From Hypsibius dujardini (lineage: Eukaryota > Tardigrada > Eutardigrada > Parachela > Hypsibiidae): a stretch of DNA of 39,491 nt. Under the pieces are notes generated by a model. The model was not told the DNA's origin. It was given only the letters and a program-made list of their open reading frames with translations, and did not search any database. The translations under genes were made by a program, and so were the position numbers. The stretch spans positions 1 to 39,491 of the forward strand of contig LRSR01013040.1 in NCBI GenBank assembly GCA_001579985.1, written 5' to 3'. Shown here piece after piece: positions 11,439 through 21,534 of the stretch (its first letter is position 1; each line of letters begins with the position of its first letter).

Positions 11439-14400
11439 TCATGCATGCTTCGCTTCCAAGTCTGCTGACAATTTCGCTGAATTTCCTAGCGTACTGTGGA
11501 GCTCGACCTTTTCCACGGATGTCCTTCGACCGGGTCGCAACCTGACAATAATGGCTCGTATCTCTAGGCTAACCAGATTGTCAGGGGCAATCATCATTAG
11601 AAAGCCCACGACTACCAGCCCGGCACCGATGCCGTGGTAGACGCCGAATGATATGCCCTTGATACCAATATCAATACCTGATTAAGCAGCAAAAAATGCG
11701 CATTTAAACTATGATTATGTACATTTCATACAACTGCAACTTACTTGGGGCATTATTCAAGAATCAGAATCACTTCAAAATATTTTTTATTTAGACCCGT
11801 TGTAGGGATAAAAATAAAAGTTTATTTCTGCAGCAAAGTCGGACAAAGTATTTTTGATGATATTTCAAAGTTGGGAGACACTGGCAGATTTCATTTTCCT
11901 TCATGTTTACTGTAAAAATGATGATTTTTAAAACTGCATTAAATATAATCTTTTTGACACTATCCCATTTCAAATTCAATTTAAAGTCCATTAACATCAG
12001 CCAAAAAAAGTCTGAGGTCAGTGGGCCTGGAGCTATAGACCAAAACTGGACAGCTTTGCTGGAATTATCGGTCATTTTGAAAGATCCCAGAGGTCCGCCT
12101 CCTATTCTCCAAAAAATATTTGGGTGATGCCGAACGACTCAAAATTGAATTTGCAATGAAATCTGTTAAATTAATTGTTTTTAAGTTAGTTCTAAAAATC
12201 ACCATTCTACACTGACAACGAAGGAAGATAGAAGTTTCCTTTGTTTTTTCAACTTTACAATATCACCAGAAAAAAAGTGTGTCTGACTTTACCAGCGAAA
12301 TAATTCTTGTATTCATCACTGAAGTAGGTCTAAATAATAAAATAGTTTGAAGTGATTTCTGTTTCGACCCTTGAATAATGCCTCAAGTGAGGTTCACACA
12401 GATATACACACGAACCGTTGTTGATCATAATTTGCAGAGGCTTTGAAAGCGATACGAAAATGGGTGATATCAGACTGACCCCGACGTAGTAGCACAGTAC
12501 CCCGCCTATGTAAGTACAAACAGACACAAGTTACGAGTATCAAGCTCTTGACGCAGAAGTGTATTGATGGATAGTTTGTATTTGTACTTACTTGAACCGA
12601 AAAATCCAGATATAGTCATCAAACCGAACGGCACAGTGGCAAAATCCCACAGCTCTCTGCCTGTGAGTTTGAGGGAGAGGAACAAGGGCCACGTTAAAAC
12701 GATGTTTGCCAATGACGTGAGGCTCTGAAATAACGCAATCTGAGAGATAGTAGTTGATCCTAGGTACCGCTTGAAACCAACCTAAAACAGCCAGGCACGG
12801 TTCAGCAAAGTATAGAAATTAATACTAAAAGGCATGTAAAATTGTAATTAAAGGATATTGCCTTACTGCTTGGAGGGCCAGACAAACAGACGAACCCAAT
12901 ACCAGGCCGGCGGCAATCAATGAATTTTGAGAAGCTCCAATGGAAGTTCCGGAAGCCCATACGGTCAGCACCACACCGGCAATGCAGAGAAGCATACCGA
13001 ATAACTATAATACACCATCAAATGATTAGGTTTACAATTGAATATTTTTTTAAGTTATTAGATTTGCGGGTTAAAACATGCTATAAAATCATTAAATTTA
13101 CAGGTAAAGATGATTAGATTTGCAATAGCTAACTTCACATACGCGGGCTCAGAATTAAAAACAGCTGATAGTAAGTGATCATTTTTGAAGCCTTTTGTTT
13201 GTTTTGAGCCAAAAAGTATACTGAAAATGACATCTAATAAAAAATTATAGTGATTTACAATTGCAACTTCTTGTGGAATATAAAATTGTAAATAGTTTTC
13301 AAATACCGTTTTATTTAGCAAAACAAAGTTTGAGCTCAGTCACAAATGAGCATGATGATGGCGATGGTCCGTCACAATTTTGCCATTTAACAAAAGAATT
13401 TTAACCATCTATTTGGAAGTCGTTGGTCAACTCATTTTGGATTGCATGGTTCACCTTGAACAGGATAAATTTCTCCTTCAGGAAGATCCAGGAAATGAGA
13501 TAGACGAAGACCGTCGTGGAACTGCTGACAGCGACGCATTCCGACACTTCAGCGAACGTCACGGCCATATAGAACAATCCGTTGTTCCCGATCCACAACA
13601 AAGCGAATGGAACAAGGTACAATGTACTGCGTTTCCAGGTCAGTCCGGGAGGTCCGAACACCAAGGCGGAGTCTCTACAAAACTAATCAGTAACAGAACG
13701 TTTAGTAGTCTAAAAACTTAACCATCTTCTAGTGAACATCAGAGGAGCGTTTCGATTATAACCACGGGTAACAACATAAGAAACTCCCTTACCCATCGCA
13801 GCGCCCTGGTAGTCGAGCGCGGGTTTGGACCCCTGGAACTGCCACTCGGGACAAAATTTCTTTAATAATGAAAAATATATCTAGGGTCAAAGTAAATAAT
13901 AAATAGTAATTAAAGTACGTGCATTTAGTATATTTTTATGTTAACAAACATTTTATTGGTTTTGTATTGTTATTGTTTTGATAATTAGTTATAATATTTA
14001 CTTCGACCCCAAAAATATTTTCTGTTAAGAATGATATTTCGAATAGGATGGCAGTTCCAGGAGTTCAGATCCTTTCTGGACCCTCAGAGGCGCCCCAGGG
14101 GAGTTGCCCTGGTAATACAAACGCGCCCCTGCTTGTCACGCGCACGTACCTGCAGATATCTGTGATAATTGTCATTACTGACGTTTTCTGCATGACTCCT
14201 TCTAATTTGTCCGTTGATGTAGAATATAGTCTCTTAAAATAGGCATAGGCAACCCCAATCGGAAGGTAGACAGGGAAGGTGAGCGTCCGCAGTACTGCCA
14301 TGCACCACAGCAGGAAGAAGGGCGCGGAAAAGGTCGGCGAATTGACTTCCTTGGCAATCTGTTGATCCGCCACTCCGGTGAGGGTGTTGTAGACCATTAT

Positions 14401-14778
14401 CACCACAGCTATGGTTAGGAACTTCCAATTCCGCCAGAATGGAAGCTTGGCCTCCATTTCCACGATCAGAACCGTTGTCGATTCGTTGTTCGTTTTAGAG
14501 TTGGGCATTGATAATTTTCCATCTGCTGAACCCATCGCCACAGCTATCAAGCAGAAATTCATGTACGCGGCATTAACAACATCGAACCGTTCGCAAATAT
14601 CATCCTTTCGAACCACACATGACTGTGATGATAATGTACCTGCACCGACTGTAACTTCATGGAGAAATATATCGGGTTTCTGTTCCGGTTGCTCGTTGAC
14701 CACGTTGGCGTTCTGGATTGCCTTGGAATCTTCTCGTTCATTCATTCTCGAATGCTGAAACTCTGAATGAGGCTCCAT
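11439..14778 (-). CDS. SLC35F3/F4-like membrane transporter, gene 4 of 4
   Basis: Exons (high to low): 14640-14778, 14150-14543, 13455-13674, 12867-13004, 12592-12781, 12416-12505, 11439-11677; total 469 aa. The first ATG in frame is 14778 (MEPHSEFQHSRMNERED). Intron 1 (14544-14639, 96 bp) is stop-free and divisible by three, so the region also reads as one long open frame. I prefer the intron because GCAG|GTACAT and TTGATAG| sit where genes 1 and 2 have the same phase-1 junction. Core segments: PFWRNWKFLTIAVVIMVY, YLVPFALLWIGNNGLFYMAV, FVYLISWIFLKEKF, YVGVSLISPIFVSLSKPLQI, GFLMMIAPDNLVSLEIRAII. The last exon ends SADLEAKHA. Introns 2 and 6 each hold a MITE. A multipass carrier of unknown substrate, intact. 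Confidence 0.83.
11744..12387. mobile_element. Long-TIR MITE in intron 6 of gene 4
   Basis: 644 bp. The left end CTTGGGGCATTATTCAAG and the reversed right end CTTGAGGCATTATTCAAG open inverted repeats of about 140 bp. Both arms continue through aatcactTCAAA, TTTAGACC and AAAGTC.GAC to ATATTTCAAAGTTG / ATATTGTAAAGTTG. Outside bases are TA on the left and TG on the right; the related copy at the window start has TA, suggesting TA target duplication with one decayed side. A reading frame inside (about 11791-12075, minus) is not supported by similarity. Non-autonomous. Confidence 0.75.
13743..14149. mobile_element. Palindromic MITE filling most of intron 2 of gene 4, ends at splice donor
   Basis: The arms face each other. 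The right half (about 13985-14149) reversed reads from the donor GTACG through GCGCGTTTG, ATTACCAGGGCAACTCCCC and CTCCTGGAACTGCCA to GGTCGAAGTAAAT. The left arm reads GAGCGTTTCGATTA, AACTCCC, CCCCTGGAACTGCCA and GGTCAAAGTAAAT. The centre is AT-rich. A half copy of the same repeat lies at 31414-31587. The first bases of intron 2 (AG|GTACGTGCG) belong to this repeat, because the same GCAG|GTACG..GCGT junction occurs at 31588. The left edge is approximate. Confidence 0.65.
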
Positions 14779-15008
14779 GAGCACTCGGTCGACATGTGTG
14801 TTGGACCAGACGGAAAGTGGGGACAGTTTACCACTTCCATCTACCACCTTGGATCATTCGCTTATCTCCTCCGATATGTCATAACAATGGGTCTGAACGC
14901 AACCTTGATCCTCGGGAAGCGATATCCTTCATCGAATTACCGGTGATGCAGCTTTTCACGGTTTGCATGATATACTAATCGCGACCCGAACGAAATTGTA
15001 CGCAAATA

Positions 15009-15236
15009 GAGTGCACAATCAACGACAAGATTGAGTACACTGGAGAGTCAGGGGAATGGGCAAAAGAGGCGGGCAAGGGGTGGTTTTCAAACAATCGAAC
15101 AATCGACCTCCTGACCTGCAGCAGTTACTTTCTTCCCGCTTTCTTCCATTTTCAAACATGCCACCCCCTGCTCTGCCCTTTTGCCCATACCCCGAACCAT
15201 CCAGTGTACTCAATCTTGTCGTTGATTGTATACACC
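15009..15236. mobile_element. TA-flanked MITE, 228 bp
   Basis: The left end GAGTGCACAATCAACGACAA and the reversed right end GGTGTATACAATCAACGACA run on together as inverted repeats of about 75 bp (GATTGAGTACACTGGA, then GGGCAAAAG). TA dinucleotides flank it at 15007-15008 and 15237-15238. It lies between the start of SLC35-like gene 4 and the end of receptor gene A. The rest of the 14779-15506 spacer holds nothing recognisable. Non-autonomous, Tc1/mariner-type by its flanks. Confidence 0.75.
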
Positions 15237-15506
15237 TATAGGACTACGAGTAAACCATTTATAACCGCATTGTAATTAAAAAGGACGCGAACAAACATTT
15301 TCATTTTCTGTGCGTTCAACCATTGTCATTTGAAGTGATTTAGTGCTAAAGCAAAATGTGGTAGTGGCAAGCGCCCCTTTGATTAGTATCATGCAACCTG
15401 CAATTATGCACGTAACACAGCGTCAAGATTGAATGAAGGGAGCCCGAAGCAATTTTCAAAATTTGTTGCTTATCTACAATGTACTGTAGCTTGATACATG
15501 TGCAGC

Positions 15507-18500
15507 TCAAGGAACGGTGGAGAAGAGCTGATTATACATTGGTGGTTCCTGACTAGGCAATGATGAATGATTTATCGATGATTCTGGCGTCGTGGCACTC
15601 GGTACCTGCGCGACGAACTCGGAAACGGTCGGAGTATGCATTTCCGGGATATTATCCGTTATTGTTCCGCTTCGAACGGTTTCCGTTCCACTGTGTTCCT
15701 GTATCGTGTCCATTCGTTCCGTTATTGTTCCATTTTGTTTCGCGTCCGGTCCATTTAGTTGCGATTTTGTTCCCCTTTGATCCGCCTTTGTTCCATTTTG
15801 TTTCATGTCTGTTCCATTTAATTCCTGCTTTATTCCCCTTCGATCTGGTGTTGCTCCATCTTGTTTGGTTTTTGTTCCGTTCGGTTTCTGTTTCGTTCCC
15901 TTTCGCTCCATTCCGGATTTTGTGTTATTACGCAATCTCACACCGTCCTTATTGGAAGTAATGGAGGAAATGCGCATCTCTTGAGGTTCGGCGTCATCGC
16001 TGTCGCCATCATCGTCGTCGTCGCGGCTCCGTGTCGTACTTAACCGGGACATCCGCGAACGCCACTTACCCACCAACGGATGGCCGCAGCACGGCGCGAA
16101 CAGTTGCGCGCATTGTCTTCGAAACTTTTTACTGACCATCAGGTAGAGGATAAAATTGACCGAGTAATTGCCGAAGAGGGCAAACAGGACAAAGGGATTG
16201 GCAAAATTTCGATGCGTCTTCCGGAACTCATACTGATGGTAGATGTCGTCCAAGATGGTCAGCAGGCGGACTATCAACGAGGGGAACTGGCAAACGAGAT
16301 ACAGCAGGACGCTGCTCATGAGGATGATGTTGCTGTTGCGGTACTTGCGATTGGAGTTGCTCTGCTGACCGGCGCGCATCTTTCCGATGTGGGAAGTCTG
16401 CTGGCGCCGAATGGCCATCACCAGAACTACGTTTAGCACCAGCAATGCGAAGAACTTGAAGATTGTCATGGCCACCTAAGGGTACGAAAATGAAGGTAAA
16501 AATTTTTTAGTTTATCTCTCGTTCAAAATTTAGTTGCGAGTCGCAGTGTATCACCGAAAATATTTTCCTAAATAAATGGGCGGGACTGTGAGTTATTCAT
16601 TCGGCAGCACTCAGAATTTTAGGTGGCTTCAATATTAATTTCCCAAATCCACCCCACCATGTCGATTGGGTCGAAATAAAATTCGGGATGAGATTATGCT
16701 GACACACTACGGTGTATATTAAAGCACCCGCAATGAACCTTTAAAATATTTACATATTTCTGCCATCCAATATTGCGACAATAAGTGTAAAAAATGTGTA
16801 CAGTCAGCCCCTTCTGTTCTCCGGTCACGTGCTTTTTACTGCATAAAAAGTAAGTCAAAATCCGCCCCCACATACGCACTTACGGTCAAGCAAACCACAC
16901 CCACTAACCAATCATAAACGTCCGTCACTCTAAATAATTTATTTAGTTATTCAAAACTTTCAGACGGCGGTAGAAACAGCTGTTCGGTGAATTTGAGACA
17001 AGTCCCACAAGACATTACTATACGTGCAACTTGACAGGAAGTTTTCCCAAATAAATCGTGATCGTTATCTTTTGCACGATTAGGTTTGCCGTGCGCGACA
17101 TAAATTTAACTTGTCTAGCCAGTGTTTCTTTTATTGACCCAACCGGCCTGCCGCAACAGACGGCGCATGCGCGCATCTGATTTTTGTGCAACCGGAGAAC
17201 AATGTGGGGCTGACTGTATGCACTGTACCTCGGCCTGATCCTGGACTGCACCCCAGTGGGTGAGCCATGGCGGATCCTTTGCCGTCTTGGTTACGCGGTA
17301 ATACTCGCAGTACCATTGGATGGGAATGTAAATGGTGAATATGCCGGCCAATACCAAAAGGATAGCGCAGGCTATCCGCGCGGTCCGAGCTGTCTGGAGC
17401 CAGCGAAAACTGAAGGGCTTTACGATCGCCATTAGCCGTGCCAGGGAGAAGACTATCAGTGTCCTATATTGCAATCAAAAACACGTACGATGAGAACGGC
17501 AGTTTACCAGTGCTTAACCTACTTTTTGGAATGTCTTTTCAAAAAATATGCGATCGTTCACCGTTCACCAAGGATGGGGAACTCTCACTGAATGGTGGAC
17601 TGTGTGTCTGTGTTGTAGAAGATCTGATCTTGCGTTAGACGGGAAGCCAGTGTGGAGGATGGCTGACGGTTGACTGGTCAGGGCTGTTGCCGGTAAGGGT
17701 GAAGGACGGTAGGGTCGAGCAGCAAATGATCAACCGTGGGGTAGTCGACGGCTAGTCAGCATGGTAGACTACCCGTATATGATCGTGGACTGTCCGTGAG
17801 GATAGTGGACGTTGTGGTCATTTTCGTTGTTGGATGGTCGTTCAGTGCAGAATACTGTCCAATCCCGACGGACAGTCCGTCTGTTCGTCCGTCCGTCTGA
17901 CCGGCCGTTTATTACTTGGAGTGACCATCAACTAGTGTGATCAACCGTCCACTGCCCCACAAAAACCATCAGGTTTACACTCTAAGGCAACGGACACTCC
18001 GTTTACGGTGACGAACGGTCGGTCTGAGGTGGAGCGTCTCCTTAGACTGGCTGTTCACCACCTTGAGTAACTATCCACCGATGGGACCAACCGTCCACCG
18101 CCCCACCATTCACCCATCATTAACATAGCCGACTGTTGAATGCTTGAGGATCAACCGTCGAGTCTCCAGATTGATCGCTTTAATTTCTGCAAACTGGCTG
18201 TTGACCACCCTGACCGGCAACCAACGCGGACTTGTAGTCCACCAGCCTCCACACTGACTCTCGTTCTGTCGTTCACCGTTATGCGGACAGAAATGTCTCA
18301 GGGCAGATAGTGTACTGGGGACAATGTACTGTATTGTGGCAAGAAATGGCAAACAGGCATAAATGTATGGAGGACATACGGTCATGGGACAGAATGACGG
18401 CATGTCTAATTTTATACTGCTCTCAAAAGCACGGGATCATGCCTGAAGACTGAGCAACAGTTTTTACCAGTCACTGAGCTGCATAAACGTTTCTTGTCCC

Positions 18501-20141
18501 CATCGCCGAACTCCGTCGTAGTCTTTGTAAGACTTTCTAAACCCAACTTGTGCGCGTATGGTAAGAGAGATGTTGTACAAATAATACGGCAGCTGTAGCC
18601 ATCTGCAATCATTACAATCAGATATGAGACATAAAATTTAAAAGCAATTGTTAGCAATTGTTTTCGGCACAGAATAGTATCTGCTGGCTGAAAGGTACAG
18701 TAATATATAATTATGAAGATCTGCAGTCACAATTTTTGTTGACACAAAAAAAGTACACGTTTTCTAAGCGGCAATACACAATTATGAAGATTATAATTTT
18801 TTAGTATTTTGGACATGTACAAGTGTACGTTTTACTTTATATATGAAAGACAATACAAAATTATAAAGATCTCAACATTTTTGACGCACACAAAAGTATA
18901 CGTTTTCTGAAAGGTGATAAAAATTATGAAGATAAGCAATTACAACGTCATTCGAGTCAAAACAGTGTATCTGTTCTGTAAGGTAATACAGAAAATAATA
19001 AAGATTAGAAATCACGACTTTTTTTGAGACAAAATTAAGACGTCTGCCTGTTTTAGTCTAAATTCCACGACAGGTCGCGTTAGAACGAACGAAAGTGTTA
19101 GCTTGAAATATAGAGTCGCAACTCCTTTCACTGTTTTCTATCAAAAATCGTCAATTAAAAAACTTCTGATTTCAAAGGTATTCAAAAAAAGTCATCCCCA
19201 GGTCCTCTTCTCCCATTTGGCCATTCATTTGAAATTTTTTTTAAACGAATTTCGTCAGATCGACACAATTTCGATAGACATGCAGATTTGTTATACCCAA
19301 AAAGCAACGTTTCTGTCTACTCGACCGTGTCTAGTCAGAAAGCAAAAGTGAAAAAATACGGCGACAAAAGTTCATCTCATCCCAAAATGAGAAATGTGAA
19401 ATTCCATCTCACTACATTAAACAAATTATAGCGCTGAGTTTTGGGTGTCAAAAATGTGAGTATCTATCCAAAAAGTCCAAAATTTAATAAATCAGACAGA
19501 ATTCGTCTAATGAACTTTTCAAAAGAATGTCCAAACGGGATAAGGGGACCTGATCACGTCTCGTGACGTATTTGAAAAAAGTACAAAAAATCAAAGTTTA
19601 CTAACCAAACTACTTCTGTGAAAAACATATTGGAAACTGAAAACAATTGTTTCTTCCTAACATGTTGAGCGACCCGGTTTGAATTTTCAGCAAAAACAAA
19701 AGCCGGGTTGCCTTTAAGTCTTGTGTCGCTTTTGTTTACGCGACGCGCTCCGTTCGAATCGAGTCAGAAGCAGAATCGCCTGGACAAAAGCTTTAACATT
19801 ACGTACAATATAAACAAATCAGAGATGGCGACGCTCATCATGTATACGTTCGTACTGCCCTTAGTCTTCTCGCGGAAGAGGACGATCAAATTGAGCACGT
19901 TTCCGATGGTGCAGCATGCCAGCAGAATGGGGTACAAAGGACCAAGCACCAGCTGGATCATCTGGAGTTGTTCCTTCGAGTAGTCCAGCGGATTGAGCGT
20001 GGTATTCATTGACGAGCTACTGTTGGTGACATTGAAGTGATTACCGTTGGAGGAGGCTCGCGGAAGATGAGCCAGTAATAAAGAGACATTGACGTAGCTT
20101 AAATTACTCAAATGAGCTGTCTCATTCAACGCGACAGACAT
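15507..20141 (-). CDS. Class A peptide-receptor-like GPCR, copy A
   Basis: Exons (high to low): 19803-20141, 18468-18592, 17229-17463, 15507-16475; 555 aa. Start ATG 20141 (MSVALNETAHLSNLS), followed by many N-glycosylation sequons. TM1 CTIGNVLNLIVLF, TM2 NVYMMSVAISDLFILY, loop/TM3 exon LPYYLYNISLT...WGQETFMQLSDW, TM3 end TLIVFSLARLMAIVKPF (ARL replaces DRY), TM4 ARIACAILLVLAGIFTIY, TM5 VAMTIFKFFALLVLNVVLV, TM6 LLYLVCQFPSLIVRLL, TM7 NYSVNFILYLMVSKKFR. The NFxxY form of TM7 and the general pattern resemble FMRFamide-type receptors; the ligand is unknown. The long tail has an acidic DDDDDGDSDD patch and three 21-residue NGT/KQ repeats. Intron 2 holds a foldback-like repeat and intron 3 a MITE. 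All exons are open. Confidence 0.82.
15727..15915 (-). repeat. 63-bp coding tandem repeat in tail of copy A (3 units)
   Basis: Units begin at 15727, 15790 and 15853 on the + strand (GTTCCATTTTG, GTTCCATTTTG, GCTCCATCTTG), a period of exactly 63 bp or 21 residues. On the coding strand each unit reads like RRGxKQxLNG followed by a KQNGT piece. The repeat keeps the frame, so changes in unit number alter tail length without breaking the protein. Copy C has two units. Confidence 0.8.
16801..17216. mobile_element. TA-flanked MITE in intron 3 of copy A
   Basis: 416 bp with ends CAGTCAGCCCC...TGTTCTCCGGT on the left and the same, reversed, on the right (ACCGGAGAACA...GGGGCTGACTG). It is flanked by TA at 16799-16800 and 17217-17218. 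Copy B has the uninterrupted site near 22835 (AATGTG-TA-TACACTGTACC), which fixes the boundaries. It ends 12 bp from the 5' splice site of exon 3. No coding region. Confidence 0.85.
17590..18290. repeat. Foldback-like imperfect inverted repeat in intron 2 of copy A
   Basis: The left part carries GACGGTTGACTGG, GGACGGTAGGGTCG and AGTGTGGAGGATGG. The right part carries the opposite strand forms CAACCGTCCACCG, ACCGTCGAG and CCAGCCTCCACACTG. The whole stretch is a large, loose hairpin built from short GACGGT/ACCGTC words. Nearly the same sequence lies in intron 2 of copies B and C, so it predates the gene duplications. Confidence 0.55.
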
Positions 20142-21534
20142 GGTCGCGAATAATGAGGTCAAAATCAAACGGAATGGTTCGGAACAGCAAAGGTCACAAT
20201 ACGCAGGCTTACTCGTCGCACCTACTTGACAGTCATATTATTATTGCGTTATAAACGGCACGGAATTCCACGAAAATTTTGTGAAAACCACGAGAGAAAA
20301 CACCGGTTCAAATACAACAAAATGAAGAGAGGACAGACAGAGAAGTCAAATCGCTTCCAGGAGGTAGCGTGATGTATTGGGTGGTCTGCTGGGTAAAACA
20401 GCATATGCTGCTTTATATCGTCGATGCATGTTCCTAAGGGCAGACCGTCACGATGAGTGAGCTTGCAAGGTCTCCGAAAATGCCCTAACGGCGCTAAATA
20501 TTTTCATGGGGAAAATTGAATTTGGGCCTTTATGCAGTTAATTACCCGTTGTTTTTGCGCATAGCTCGTTAGCTTCTGGGCATTTACCGTGAACAGAAAA
20601 ATTGAAAGTAGTGAATTTTGGTTGGACAGTTAGATCGGGAGGAAATGTGGTTAATTAAGCGGAGTAGACATTTTTCGCACATGCTACGGCGGAGGCTTTT
20701 GCGCAATGACAGAGTGGAAGTGACAGAATTTGTTTGTCTATGTGTTGACGAACCGGATTAACGGCACTGCTTACAGCATGAAGTTGATGGGGCTTCGATG
20801 AAATATCAGAGCGAAGTGTTTTCTCAAGGGGTACAATGCGTACAGTCTTTGTAAATGTAACAATGACGAAGTGTAGCAAAAATAAAAATTATTGCGGCTT
20901 ACAACGAGAGCCAAGCCACAGTAAATTAATTAATCATTAAGGCTTGTGATGTTAAAGGTCTTCCGGTCGAGGTACACCAGCGATGTCTGTTGATAGCTTT
21001 ACGAAGGCGCACGTTTGACCCGAATTTGTGGTAGGAGACCGAGTAGCGATTTACAAGAAGCGCGCCTTTCGGTGTCTGAATGTGATAGCGAACCAGAATA
21101 TGTACGGGATATGTATTACTGACAGGGATGAGATTACAATATCGAACGCAGATAACCGAATAGGTTTCTGGAAAGTCAAGTGATGGGACTACTCGAAGCA
21201 AATGTCAAGTCACAATTGTTTGGGCGTTATGATACTTAATGGCAAGCCATATGGGACAGTGATGGATGGAGCGCCGGGCAGTGCAACCCAACCGTCACAG
21301 ACCAAAGGAATAAGGGGACGCTAAGCAAAACCGGCAAGCTAATATTAAAGGCGCCAGACGGTGACGACCAATCGTTATCATGGTTGGGCTGATGAGAGGT
21401 TCGTCGAAGAAGCCCTCAAAAGAAACAGCAAGATAAAATGACCAAATGTGGAGGAATGTATGCCAGCTACTCAGTACCCGGGAGATGACTCATACTGACT
21501 CGAGTCACATTTGGAGTCTGCAACCTCGGGACTG
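20142..21534. other. Spacer between receptor copies A and B
   Basis: Holds the 5' flank of copy A and the 3' flank of copy B. Blocks of it recur in the other spacers: 20560-21080 matches 28617-29220, and 21050-21480 matches about 37880-38340. No exon was found; the reading frames seen are short and not conserved as protein. Its repeated presence is the best evidence that the array grew by block duplication. Confidence 0.6.

Noticed and set aside
11791-12075. Open frame of 94 codons on the minus strand
   Set aside because: It lies wholly inside the MITE at 11744-12387; the matching copy at the window start does not keep it as protein.
15560-15961. Plus-strand open frame rich in Phe/Pro opposite the receptor tail (also 33752-34036)
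   Set aside because: It is the antisense shadow of the 63-bp coding repeat, which is stop-free on both strands.
16080-16436. Plus-strand 118-codon frame repeated opposite exon 4 of copies A, B and C
   Set aside because: Its conservation follows from the coding exon on the other strand; it has no own start context or domain.
18110-18403. Open frame in intron 2 of copy A (and its match at 23701-24024), first thought to be an extra receptor exon
   Set aside because: It overlaps the foldback-like repeat, has no matching splice sites, and the true connecting exon (125 bp, 18468-18592) fits both phases.
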